This document shows, piece after piece, positions 48,523-57,714 of a stretch of 64,000 bases of DNA. This stretch comes from Vibrio neptunius (lineage in GTDB: Bacteria; Pseudomonadota; Gammaproteobacteria; Enterobacterales; Vibrionaceae), in contig CP079860.1 of assembly GCA_019339365.1 (NCBI GenBank), positions 248,001-312,000 on the forward strand. The letters are read 5' to 3'. Every line of letters starts with the position of its first letter. Position 1 is the stretch's first letter. A program made the position numbers and the translations under genes. The notes below the pieces were generated by a model. The model saw only the letters and a program-made list of their open reading frames with translations. It had not been told where the DNA came from and searched no databases.

Positions 48523-49341
48523 TTATTTATCCACTGGCGTATAACCATACTCGCTGATCAGAGCTCTAGCCTGTTTGCCTTTCAGGTACTGGATAAACGA
48601 CTCAGCCTCTTTACCTAGTTCTGATTTTTTGTACAACACAAGGAATGGACGTGCAAGCTCATACTTGCGGTTGGCAATTGACTGGCTGTTCGCATCTACC
48701 CCTTCAAATTGAATCGCCTTAATTGAGCTGTCGACAGAACCCGTTGAAATAAATCCTATTGCTTGTTTATTGTGGTTAACGATGGTCTTAACCATACTGT
48801 TGCTATTAACCACCAAGTTGTCTGGGTTGATGTCAGAGACCTGACGACCATTGACGATCTTAGTCAACCCCAGCAAGCTCTCGAAACTATAACGCGAACC
48901 TGAAGACGCTTCACGGGTTACCACTGCAATTTTCTGGTCGGCACCGCCAACCTCTTTCCAGTTGGTTATTTTACCTTTATAGATATCATACAACTGCTCG
49001 CGGCTAACATTCTGAACCGAATTCGACTTGTTCACAACAACGGCCAAACCATCAAACGCGAGTGGCATGACCGTCAGTGATTCATCCTGCTCACTCTCTG
49101 TGAGGTATCGTGAACTCATACCGATATCTGCCACACCTTTCTTTAACAAAGTGATGCCTGCCGTCGAGCCGACGCCTTGGACTGCAATGTAAGTTTTTGG
49201 GTGAGCTGTGTTGAAGTTTTCTGCCAACACATCCATAACACGTGCCACGGACGTTGAACCAGACACATTGACTTCACTCGCTAGCGTAGAGAATGTAAGT
49301 AAAGAAGAGGACAATATTGCCGCCAGCGCTACACGAATCAT
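48523..49341 (-). CDS. pstS: Phosphate-binding periplasmic protein PstS (lone copy)
   Basis: 272 residues from ATG 49341 (GGAG upstream). Signal peptide 1-22 or so, then NVSGSTSVARVMDVLAENF, GVGSTAGITLLKKGVADIGMSSR, TREASSGSRYSFESLL, the phosphate-binding pattern of the PstS family. No pstCAB genes follow, as with VCA0070 of V. cholerae. A Pho-box-like site lies upstream, so it should be induced by phosphate shortage. Confidence 0.88.
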   Translation of the reverse strand: MIRVALAAILSSSLLTFSTLASEVNVSGSTSVARVMDVLAENFNTAHPKTYIAVQGVGSTAGITLLKKGVADIGMSSRYLTESEQDESLTVMPLAFDGLAVVVNKSNSVQNVSREQLYDIYKGKITNWKEVGGADQKIAVVTREASSGSRYSFESLLGLTKIVNGRQVSDINPDNLVVNSNSMVKTIVNHNKQAIGFISTGSVDSSIKAIQFEGVDANSQSIANRKYELARPFLVLYKKSELGKEAESFIQYLKGKQARALISEYGYTPVDK

Positions 49342-49396
49342 AGTAATCTCCAATCTGATGCGGATAAGTAAACTGGCGCTATCATATTTCGATTAC

Positions 49397-49414
49397 ATGA
49401 CATTTTTGTGAAAA
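49397..49414 (-). promoter_or_regulatory. Pho-box-like PhoB site upstream of pstS
   Basis: On the minus strand TTTTCAC-AAAA-ATGTCAT: two 7-base repeats four apart, matching CTGTCAY at 5 and 6 of 7, about 56 bases before the start codon. Eye match only. Confidence 0.5.
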
Positions 49415-49479
49415 CCTAGGCAGACTCGTCATATTCTTGTACATACTATGAGTAGGTGGGCATTAACTATGGAGCCGGT

Positions 49480-49833
49480 ATGGAACTGGTCAGTTTGCTG
49501 CAAAAACAAATCGAAAGTCGTGCACGGATTATATGTGAGCAACGTAATAGGAGCTTACCCGCTGAATTGGGCAAAGCGACTTATGAGGTAACGGATAACG
49601 GAGTGGTATTTATCAAGCAACACTTTTTGCTCGATTCCACGCACTGTGACTATATGCTGCCTGTGGCCAAAGTCCAATGGGACGATGAGCGCAGTGCATG
49701 GTTGTTATCTATGCCTGACGAGTCGAAAGAAGAAAGGTGGCTGCCCTACCCTTACCTAGCACAAAGCCATGACTTGACGGCGATCATGCGCGAAGTAGAC
49801 AAGGATCCTAAGTCGGTATTTTGGGACGACTAA
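49480..49833 (+). CDS. DUF3024-like protein
   Basis: 117 residues from ATG 49480, which has GGAG five bases upstream; a longer reading starts at 49456. The pattern LPVAKVQWDDERSAWLL, RWLPYPYLAQSHDLTAIMREVDKD with a final FWDD resembles DUF3024. No signal peptide. Function unknown; lone gene with a terminator after it. Confidence 0.7.
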   Translation: MELVSLLQKQIESRARIICEQRNRSLPAELGKATYEVTDNGVVFIKQHFLLDSTHCDYMLPVAKVQWDDERSAWLLSMPDESKEERWLPYPYLAQSHDLTAIMREVDKDPKSVFWDD

Positions 49834-49860
49834 GTTTAGGCAAACGTTACGTGAATAAGA

Positions 49861-49877
49861 GGGCGCTTTCAGCGCCC
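49861..49877 (+). terminator. Terminator after the DUF3024-like gene
   Basis: Stem GGGCGCT / AGCGCCC with a 3-base loop, followed by TTATTTATT. Confidence 0.75.
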
Positions 49878-49902
49878 TTATTTATTCGATTAAATGTCGT
49901 GG

Positions 49903-51897
49903 CTAATCTGTGCTCGTTTCAGCTGCTTTGACATCGTCAAAAACCTGAGTCGGCTTAGCTACAATACTGCGCGTTTCTTGGTTAACGTCACTCAGGACTA
50001 ACTCAAGTACATCGCCCAAACGGTAAATCACTTGTTTATCAATCGAAACCGTACCAAGGTCACTATTACACTCTAATCGCTCTTTATTCGCCAAAATCAG
50101 AGAGCCAGGGATGAACGCCGCCGCACCATTTTCGATTAGTCGTACTCGAACACCAGCCCGAGATACATCAAAGATTTCTCCATTAAAGACGGTGCCTTTT
50201 GCTGGTTCTTCAGCTAGCGTGCGAGCATACAACCAATCACTCACACTGCGTTCTGCCATCTTATGATGCTTACGATGCAAGGCCAATTCTTCACCCACAG
50301 ATTCATCTGCGATTTGAACGGGCTCTTTACCCAAAATATGAGCTTTAAGCATACGATGGTTAATCATGTCGCCGTACTTACGAATTGGAGAGGTCCACGT
50401 AGCGTACAGCTCTAAGCCCATTGCATAGTGGGGCAAAGGTTGGTTACCAATTTCGCTGTAAGCTTGGTACTTACGGATACGATTGTCTAGGTAGCTCGTC
50501 TCTTGTGTTGCCAACCAACGACGGAGTTCCGCAAATCCTTCTAGGGTCACCACACTTTCTGCATTAAACGGCAACTCACCTTCAGGGTTAACCAACTCAA
50601 TCACGTCAGCGATCTTTTCTGGTTTAAAACCTGCGTGAGTATTAAATACACCTGAATCAAAGCTTGCCTTCAGCGCTTTACCTGCACAGATGTTTGCCGT
50701 AATCATCGACTCTTCAACCAAGCGATTCGCACAGCGACGCCTATCTGAATGAATGGCGACTACGTCGTTATCTTCGCTTAACTCAAAGCGATAATCTGGT
50801 CGGTCTGGGAAAACCACCGCGTTGGTCTCGCGCCACTCTGCGCGAGCTTGAGAAAACTCGTACAAGTCACGAACAATTTCAGCAATGTCTTCCGTAGGCT
50901 GCCACGATTCAGATTGCCCTGTTTCAAGCCAATCAGATACATGATCATAAGCGAGACGCGCGTGGGATTTAATGTTCGCAGCAAAGAACTTAACGTCATC
51001 GCCAATCACACCATCTTTGCTGATTGTTACGGTACAGCAAAGTGCTGGACGTTCTTCATTTTCGATAAGAGAACAGAGTTCATCAGCCAAATCACGCGGT
51101 AGCATCGGGATGTTACGACCCGGCAGGTAAATGGTAAAGCCACGCTCTCGGGCAACCTTGTCCATATCGCTGTCTGGCGTGATATAGGCCGTTGGATCGG
51201 CAATCGCAATTGTCAGTTCAAAATCACCGGTTTCTGTCTTCTTCGCGTACAACGCATCGTCCATATCTTTGGTTGACTCACCATCTATGGTCACAAACGG
51301 TATGTGCGTCATGTCGATACGCGCTAAATCAGCGTCATCTTTGATTGCCCAGTTGTCGATACCTGCAGGCTCACTATTTGGCAAATCATTTTGCGCTAAC
51401 GTTACCCACCAAGGGGCAATCTTGTCGTCAGCGTCGGTGATTTTCTCTGAGATCTCGACAAAGAAACCATTGTCGCCTTTCAAAGGATGCTGGGTGAGAT
51501 GAGCCACCACCCAGTCCCCCTCTTTGAATTCATCACTTTTTAAGCCTTTTCTCACCTTTGCTTTCAAAGAGAGTTTCTTAAGCTGAGGATGATCAGGTGC
51601 AACATTCAACTTGCCTTTGAAGAGTTTGATGCGCCCAATAAAACGGTTTACACCTTGTTCAACCAGTTCTTCTGGCTCTGCTACTTCGCGTTCTTTTTCT
51701 GTGCGGATAATGGCTTTCACTTTGTCACCATGCATACATTTTTTCATGTATGGCGGCGGAATAAAGAAGCTGGTCTTGCTGTCGACTTCTAAAAAGCCGA
51801 AGCCTTTTTCAGTCGCTTTGATCGTACCTTCCTTTTTAGGAAGGTTTTCCTGAATTTGCTGCTTAAGTTGAGCCAGTAGAGGGTTATCTTGGAACAT
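49903..51897 (-). CDS. rnb: Exoribonuclease II
   Basis: 664 residues (E. coli 644). N-terminal cold-shock domains ([18 protein letters not shown]), central RNB catalytic domain with the acidic cluster [13 protein letters not shown] and the arginine-rich region [14 protein letters not shown], and a C-terminal S1 domain. It degrades single-stranded RNA 3' to 5'. The ribosome site is weak. Monocistronic. Confidence 0.95.
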   Translation of the reverse strand: MFQDNPLLAQLKQQIQENLPKKEGTIKATEKGFGFLEVDSKTSFFIPPPYMKKCMHGDKVKAIIRTEKEREVAEPEELVEQGVNRFIGRIKLFKGKLNVAPDHPQLKKLSLKAKVRKGLKSDEFKEGDWVVAHLTQHPLKGDNGFFVEISEKITDADDKIAPWWVTLAQNDLPNSEPAGIDNWAIKDDADLARIDMTHIPFVTIDGESTKDMDDALYAKKTETGDFELTIAIADPTAYITPDSDMDKVARERGFTIYLPGRNIPMLPRDLADELCSLIENEERPALCCTVTISKDGVIGDDVKFFAANIKSHARLAYDHVSDWLETGQSESWQPTEDIAEIVRDLYEFSQARAEWRETNAVVFPDRPDYRFELSEDNDVVAIHSDRRRCANRLVEESMITANICAGKALKASFDSGVFNTHAGFKPEKIADVIELVNPEGELPFNAESVVTLEGFAELRRWLATQETSYLDNRIRKYQAYSEIGNQPLPHYAMGLELYATWTSPIRKYGDMINHRMLKAHILGKEPVQIADESVGEELALHRKHHKMAERSVSDWLYARTLAEEPAKGTVFNGEIFDVSRAGVRVRLIENGAAAFIPGSLILANKERLECNSDLGTVSIDKQVIYRLGDVLELVLSDVNQETRSIVAKPTQVFDDVKAAETSTD

Positions 51898-52135
51898 TTT
51901 AATTTCTAACTAATTCGTTCTTTATTCCGAATGACAAATGCATGCGGCGCTATATGGGCCCCAAGTTTATAAGCTTGCCGCACAAGCTAATGGCAAGCCT
52001 ATTTGGGGCATCAATCTATTGCGCACATGGTACTAGTTAATGTACTGAAAGTATATTGAAGAAGCGTTTTATCATTGATTGTTCATACTAAAGCCACAAT
52101 GACAACGCTTTGTTCCATTGCCACAGAAAACAGCC
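51898..52135. other. Promoter region of rnb
   Basis: No gene. A stem GCTTGCC / GGCAAGC lies at about 51973-51996 without a T tract. Nothing else firm. Confidence 0.35.
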
Positions 52136-52401
52136 TCAATTGAACTTGTGTCTAGTGATCATCTCAACCACATTTCGCGCCGCCCGCGTAGCATTATGTA
52201 CTCCTCCCCAATCCTCTTCATCGGGGTGGTAGGCTTCTCCGGCAAAGAACACTTTGTCTTTCACAGGCTTAAACAACTTAGACGGCAAGCGATACGTTGC
52301 GCTCTTATGTTCTTCAGTTGTGGATTGAGCGCTGCACTTACCGGGAATGCAGCGCTAATGCCGAGCAAACCGCAAAGTTTAGCAAAGCTTCTCCTATCCA
52401 T
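52136..52401 (-). pseudogene. Flavin monoamine oxidase remnant with internal deletion
   Basis: From ATG 52401 the frame reads MDRRSFAKLCGLLGISAAFP, a twin-arginine-like signal peptide, then runs out of frame and stops. A second frame reads VFFAGEAYHPDEEDWGGVHN and on to KFN at 52136, the FAD-binding C terminus of amine oxidases, which normally lies about 400 residues later. So the middle of the gene is deleted and only the two ends remain. Not functional. Confidence 0.75.
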
Positions 52402-52710
52402 TGATTTACCTATCCGTCTCGAAAATTAACAGCGACTATTTTGCGCGCTAATAGATTCATATATTCACTATTTTTGGTCATTGAACACTCGCTTTAATCA
52501 ATAGTGAGAAAAATATGTGATGTAATTCAATTTTTTCTGGCTTTTTTTGTGTATTTAAGGAATAATTCCGCCCCCTTAGATATGTCCCTAGCGGCTTGAT
52601 GCGATTTACGACTTATCCGCATCTGAACGGATTCAGCAAAGAACTGGATTGGTAATGGAATTGGTAGAGCTCGTGGGACCTTTTGTTTACATTAATATAG
52701 TAGGATCCCA
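52402..52710. other. Promoter and long leader of deaD
   Basis: No gene. A+T-rich to about 52570, then a leader of over 100 bases before deaD. E. coli deaD also has a long cold-shock leader; no specific structure could be assigned here. Confidence 0.35.
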
Positions 52711-54621
52711 ATGACAGATTCTGTAATTCAGTTTAGCGACTTAGCGCTTAACGACTCTATCCTTTCTGCACTTGACGGAATGGGTTTCGTTTCACCAACT
52801 CCAATTCAGGCTGCGGCTATCCCGCACCTAATGGAAGGTACAGACGCACTAGGTAAAGCTCAAACTGGTACTGGTAAAACTGCTGCCTTCTCTTTACCTC
52901 TTCTGAACAAAATCAACCTGTCTCAGCGTAAGCCTCAAGCTATCGTTCTAGCACCGACTCGTGAACTAGCGATTCAGGTTGCGGCAGAAATGAAAAACCT
53001 CGGCCAAAACATCTCTGGCCTTAAGGTACTTGAGATCTACGGTGGTGCTTCAATCGTTGACCAAATGCGTGCCCTCAAGAGCGGTGCTCATATCGTGGTC
53101 GGTACACCAGGCCGTGTTCAAGATCTTATCAATCGTGAACGTCTGCATCTAGACGAAGTTCACACATTCGTTCTTGATGAGGCGGATGAGATGCTAAACA
53201 TGGGCTTCGTTGATGACGTAACTGAAATCATGGAGCATGCTCCTGCGTCAGCGCAACGTGTGCTATTTTCTGCCACTATGCCGCCAATGCTGAAAAACAT
53301 TGTTGAGCGTTTCCTGCGCGATCCTATCACTATCGACGTGGCGGGTAAAAACCACACGGTTGATAAAGTAGAGCAGCAGTTCTGGGTTGTTAAAGGTGTA
53401 GAGAAAGACGAAGCTATGTCTCGCCTTCTAGAAACAGAAGAGACTGATGCATCAATCGTATTCGTACGTACTCGTCAAGATACTGAGCGTCTTGCTGATT
53501 GGCTATGTGCTCGCGGCTTCAAAGCGTCTGCCCTGCACGGTGACATTCCTCAGTCTCTACGTGAGCGTACTGTTGATCACATCAAACAAGGTGTTATCGA
53601 CATCCTAGTTGCAACTGACGTTGTAGCACGTGGCCTTGACGTTCCACGTATCACACACGTATTTAACTACGACATCCCATTTGATGTCGAGTCTTACATC
53701 CACCGTATCGGCCGTACAGGTCGTGCTGGACGTAAAGGTAAAGCGATCCTTCTAGTTCGCACTAACCAAATTCGTATGCTTCGTACCATCGAGCGCGTGA
53801 CTAAGTCTTCAATGGAAGAAATTCAACTTCCACTTCGTGACAAGGTAGCAGAAGCTCGTTTAGTTAAACTTGGTGCAGAGCTTGAGCAAGAGAAAGAACA
53901 CAAGTCTCTTGAGAAGTTCGGTGAGCTTGTAGAAAAGCTACAAGGTACGCTAGAGATTGACGCAGCAACACTTGCAGCAATCCTACTTAAACGCCAGCAA
54001 GGTAAGCGCCCACTGTTCTACATTGGCGAAGATCCAATGATTGAAGCAATTGAACGTGACAAGCAACGCCGTAAAGAGCGTCGCGAAGGTGGTCGTGACG
54101 GTCGTGGTCGTGATCGTAACTTCAATAACCAAGACTGGGATACTTACCAGCTTCAGGTTGGTCGTGATCAAGGTGTTCAAGTTAAAGATATCGTTGGCGC
54201 ACTAGCAAACGAGCTTGGCCTCGTTAAAGGCTCTATCGGTGCGATTAAACTAGCACAGGGCGAGACTTACGTTCAGCTGCCAAAAGCGATGTCTTCTGAG
54301 ACAGCGAACAAGCTGCGCAAACTACGCATTCGTCAGAAAGAAGTGGGTGCGGTAGTGTGTGACTTTGATGATTTCCGTGAACCTCGTGGTCGTCGTGACG
54401 GTGGACGTCGCGATGGTGGTCGCCGTGATGGCGGTTACCGTGGTAATCGTGACGGAAACCGTGAAGGTGGCTATCGTGGTAACCGAGAAGGTGGCCGTGG
54501 TAATCGCGACGGTGGCCGTCGTGATGGCGAACGTCGCTTTGACCGTAACCGTGGTGGTGACCACCGTGGCAACCATCGTGGTGAACGCGGACATAGCCGT
54601 GACCGTCGCAGCGAAGCTTAA
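52711..54621 (+). CDS. deaD: DEAD-box RNA helicase DeaD (CsdA)
   Basis: 636 residues. Q motif FVSPTPIQ, Walker A AQTGTGKTA, PTRELA, DEAD (LDEADEMLN), SAT, VATDVVARGLDVPR, HRIGRTGR, then the DbpA-type RNA-binding domain and an RGG-like tail of repeated RRDGG, RGNRDG and RGNREGG units (about 565-630). Helps ribosome assembly and mRNA decay at low temperature. AGGA precedes the ATG. Confidence 0.95.
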   Translation: MTDSVIQFSDLALNDSILSALDGMGFVSPTPIQAAAIPHLMEGTDALGKAQTGTGKTAAFSLPLLNKINLSQRKPQAIVLAPTRELAIQVAAEMKNLGQNISGLKVLEIYGGASIVDQMRALKSGAHIVVGTPGRVQDLINRERLHLDEVHTFVLDEADEMLNMGFVDDVTEIMEHAPASAQRVLFSATMPPMLKNIVERFLRDPITIDVAGKNHTVDKVEQQFWVVKGVEKDEAMSRLLETEETDASIVFVRTRQDTERLADWLCARGFKASALHGDIPQSLRERTVDHIKQGVIDILVATDVVARGLDVPRITHVFNYDIPFDVESYIHRIGRTGRAGRKGKAILLVRTNQIRMLRTIERVTKSSMEEIQLPLRDKVAEARLVKLGAELEQEKEHKSLEKFGELVEKLQGTLEIDAATLAAILLKRQQGKRPLFYIGEDPMIEAIERDKQRRKERREGGRDGRGRDRNFNNQDWDTYQLQVGRDQGVQVKDIVGALANELGLVKGSIGAIKLAQGETYVQLPKAMSSETANKLRKLRIRQKEVGAVVCDFDDFREPRGRRDGGRRDGGRRDGGYRGNRDGNREGGYRGNREGGRGNRDGGRRDGERRFDRNRGGDHRGNHRGERGHSRDRRSEA

Positions 54622-54633
54622 ATAGCATAAATT

Positions 54634-54669
54634 AAAAAAGCCCCACCAGCTCAGCTCGTGGGGCTTTTT
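54634..54669. terminator. deaD terminator
   Basis: AAAAAGCCCCAC / GTGGGGCTTTTT around a loop that can pair further (AGCT), ending in T on both strands. Confidence 0.88.
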
Positions 54670-54680
54670 GTTATCTACGG

Positions 54681-55649
54681 TTAATCAATGGGCTGCCAAT
54701 GAGAGGGAGGCTTCAAACCCCAACGTTCCATCTCCGTCGGCGAGTAAATGGCTCTACCTTGTTCACCAATAGCAATAGGGATTTGATCGGCGATTTCACC
54801 CGCTATGATCCGGTTGACCATAGTACCTGCCTGCTTACCTTGACTTTCGCCAAATAAGACGACACCTCCGCTCGCTTTGCCCGTTCCCACTGCGAAATCC
54901 CAGAAAGCAAACAATGGTGTTGTGGCATGTTCATTGGTCCACTGCAACATCTGCTCTGAAGGTACACTCTCACCTCCGTCATCAATCAATGTATGGTATA
55001 AGCCTATAATGATCATCGCCACATTGTCGGCTTTAGCGCCCACAATTGCCCTTTCCCATTCATTGCGGGTCGACAGCAGCAGAATTTCTGTTTCAATACC
55101 TAGATTTTCTTTGATCATCTCGTATTGCCGTTGAATGTACTTCGCAGCAATTTTGGACGTTACCCCCGAATCAAACATCACGCGCACTTTAAAATAGCGC
55201 TCAGGATAAATAAGACTGAGATCGCCAAGGTTTTTGACGTACAAAGGAAGCTCTAATACTCCTGTAACCTTGGCTTGTCCCCGATATTGGAACAAAAGAT
55301 AACGAGGGTTAGCGTTAATCCCTAAGAACACAATGGAAATCGGTTCCTTATAAAGCCTAGGTAGCATGTAATTTAACGCGTTATCATCCCCCAGAATAAC
55401 AACGTCTGGCTGTAAGCTGTAATAGTACGACAGCGCTTCGTCGGCTCTAGACTCGAATTCTTTGGCCGGTAGGCGTTTAGTGTCCATTTGAAACCGATAA
55501 AGCTGCGCGGAATCGGTTAAGACCGACTCAATCCCTTTGACATAGCTGGCGTCCCATGGATATTCAGCGTGATAGCTTTCTATAAGCAGCACTTTCTCAG
55601 CTTGAGAAAAGCCACAGTAAAGCAATAACCAAAGCGTCAATACTCTCAT
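54681..55649 (-). CDS. ABC-type substrate-binding protein (PF04392-like), likely sensor partner
   Basis: About 322 residues from ATG 55649, chosen because it gives a clear signal peptide (MRVLTLWLLLYCGFSQA). The mature part has the two-lobe periplasmic-binding pattern: VLLIESYHAEYPWDASYVKG, QPDVVILGDDNALNYMLPRL, and GGVVLFGESQGKQAGTMV. No permease or ATPase gene is near. It is divergent from a sensor kinase, so it may bind a ligand for the kinase. Confidence 0.78.
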   Translation of the reverse strand: MRVLTLWLLLYCGFSQAEKVLLIESYHAEYPWDASYVKGIESVLTDSAQLYRFQMDTKRLPAKEFESRADEALSYYYSLQPDVVILGDDNALNYMLPRLYKEPISIVFLGINANPRYLLFQYRGQAKVTGVLELPLYVKNLGDLSLIYPERYFKVRVMFDSGVTSKIAAKYIQRQYEMIKENLGIETEILLLSTRNEWERAIVGAKADNVAMIIIGLYHTLIDDGGESVPSEQMLQWTNEHATTPLFAFWDFAVGTGKASGGVVLFGESQGKQAGTMVNRIIAGEIADQIPIAIGEQGRAIYSPTEMERWGLKPPSHWQPID

Positions 55650-55776
55650 AGACCATCTCAAAAAATAAAACTCATGCTTTAGTTTAGGATTAAAAACCAT
55701 CGTTGGTATGAATAGCACGTTATAAAAGTCAACCAGTGCAGTCTATACTCAAGTAAAAACACGACGTTAGAGTCCT

Positions 55777-57714
55777 ATGAGCCGCAGTAAAAAAGTAGAA
55801 GAAAGCATAAACAACCCCTTGTATAGCAGGATTGGTCGTCGGATTATATTACTCATGGTGACATTGAGTAGCGTGGTGACACTGCTTACCACTGTGTTGC
55901 AGCTGTCTTGGGATTATGAAAAAGAGTTCAATGATGTCGAGCAAAGGCACATTGAGATACGTGACGTGCATGCTGGCTTGTTAGCCTCTTCCCTATGGTC
56001 TTTTGATTTAGTCGTTCTGCAGGAAAGGCTCGACGGATTGGTCAACTTACCCAAAATTGATTACCTTGAAGTTCATTCCGGAAACTACACCTTCAACTCA
56101 GGTAAAAAAGTCAAAGGCAATGTCGTCAAAGCCACCTACTTGCTGACCTATCGTGACCCAGAAGATGGTCATACTGAAGACATTGGCACCATCAATGTCG
56201 AATCCAATGCACAAGAAATCTACGACTATCTCATTCAACAGTTTATTTCCACCTTGTTACTCAATGCCTTCAAGACAATGCTTGTCTGCTCCATTATGCT
56301 GTTTATCTTCCACGCCAGTGTCAATCGTCGCATATTTCAAATTGCACAGTACCTTCGGGCCTTTAACCCTCGCCACCCTAGCGAGCCCTTAGTGTTACAA
56401 AGACAGCGCTGGATCCAAGAGAAAGACGACGAACTGGATTGGCTCGGTGAGGGTGCGAATAAAATCAGTAGTAACATTACTCTGCTCTATAACAGCATCA
56501 AAGAAGAACAGGAACGATTGGCTGATTTTACCCATGTATCTTCAGATTGGTTATGGGAAACCGATGATCTAGGTCGACTTGTTTATTGCTCAGAAACAAT
56601 GAAAGAGACGCTGGGATTGACCGCAGTGATTCACATCAGCTTTACTGAAATCCAAGGTTTGCGCGACGCGACAGGCCTACATCAGGCCATTTCTCGGCGC
56701 AATGATTTCACACAAATTGAAGAAAGTGTCACCATCAATAGCATGACTTCACATCTTTTATTCCAAGCCAAAGCGCGCTATGAAAATAGTCAGTTTTTGG
56801 GCTTTAGAGGCACCGCTATCAACATTACCGAACTCAAGCTGACGCAGATTGAACTTGAAGAACTCAATCAAAATCTTGAACGCTTGGTGGCTTCAAGAAC
56901 CTTGGACTTAAAACAAAGCATGGAACAACTGCAAGAGGCTCATGACAAGCTGGTTGAATCAGAAAAACTCGCAGCCTTAGGGGGGCTGGTAGCTGGTGTC
57001 GCTCATGAAGTAAATACGCCACTTGGCATTGCGGTCACAGCAACCTCAGTGATAAGGGACGTAACCAGTGAACTCAACGCCGCTTTTGCCGCCCAGACTC
57101 TGACCAGTACCCAGTTTGAGACGCTGATGAAACGTATGTCTGATAGCAGCCAAATGCTTGAACATAACCTCAGTCGTGCTGCAAAACTGGTGAAAGATTT
57201 CAAACAAACCGCCGTTGATCAAGTGTCCGAAGCTCGCTCGCCGTTTAACGTCCTTCAGGTGCTAGAAGCCCTACTCGCCAGTCTGCACCCGGAAACGCGT
57301 AAAGTACCTGTAGCGCCGCGCCTGAGTGGCGACTCAACGATCGTGATGACTAGCTTACCGGGTGTGCTCACTCAGATCATTTCTAATCTAGTGATGAACA
57401 GTATTAACCACGCGTTTGAGGACCAGCCTGATGCTGAGATTGAGATACATTTTTATGCCGTTGATGACTCAGTAGTATTTGAATACCGGGACAATGGCAG
57501 TGGCGTTGAAGAGTCGTTGCATCAGAAGATTTTTGAACCATTCTATACCAGTAAACGCGGTTTGGGTGGTTCAGGATTGGGGCTTAACTTAGTGTTTAAT
57601 TTAGTGAAACAGAAACTCCAAGGAGAGCTGAAATTCAACTCTCAACCAGGGGAAGGAGTAGTGTTTATACTCACGTTCCCCAAAGAGCTTCCTTTGGATG
57701 AACAACAAGATTAA
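55777..57714 (+). CDS. Membrane sensor histidine kinase with PAS domain
   Basis: 645 residues. Helices at about 22-43 and 158-179 bracket a periplasmic sensor, followed by a PAS domain (about 245-355), a coiled coil, and a kinase core with ALGGLVAGVAHEVNTPLGIA (His410), NLVMNSINHAF, DNGSGVEE and GSGLGLNLVFNLV. No receiver. Probably signals to the convergent HD-GYP response regulator, with which it overlaps by four bases, like VCA0211-VCA0210 of V. cholerae. Confidence 0.9.
   Translation: MSRSKKVEESINNPLYSRIGRRIILLMVTLSSVVTLLTTVLQLSWDYEKEFNDVEQRHIEIRDVHAGLLASSLWSFDLVVLQERLDGLVNLPKIDYLEVHSGNYTFNSGKKVKGNVVKATYLLTYRDPEDGHTEDIGTINVESNAQEIYDYLIQQFISTLLLNAFKTMLVCSIMLFIFHASVNRRIFQIAQYLRAFNPRHPSEPLVLQRQRWIQEKDDELDWLGEGANKISSNITLLYNSIKEEQERLADFTHVSSDWLWETDDLGRLVYCSETMKETLGLTAVIHISFTEIQGLRDATGLHQAISRRNDFTQIEESVTINSMTSHLLFQAKARYENSQFLGFRGTAINITELKLTQIELEELNQNLERLVASRTLDLKQSMEQLQEAHDKLVESEKLAALGGLVAGVAHEVNTPLGIAVTATSVIRDVTSELNAAFAAQTLTSTQFETLMKRMSDSSQMLEHNLSRAAKLVKDFKQTAVDQVSEARSPFNVLQVLEALLASLHPETRKVPVAPRLSGDSTIVMTSLPGVLTQIISNLVMNSINHAFEDQPDAEIEIHFYAVDDSVVFEYRDNGSGVEESLHQKIFEPFYTSKRGLGGSGLGLNLVFNLVKQKLQGELKFNSQPGEGVVFILTFPKELPLDEQQD

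Noticed and set aside
54245..54628. Long minus-strand frames opposite the end of deaD, rich in His, Gly and Thr
   Set aside because: They are the mirror of the repeated RGG-type tail of deaD and have no start signals or family match.
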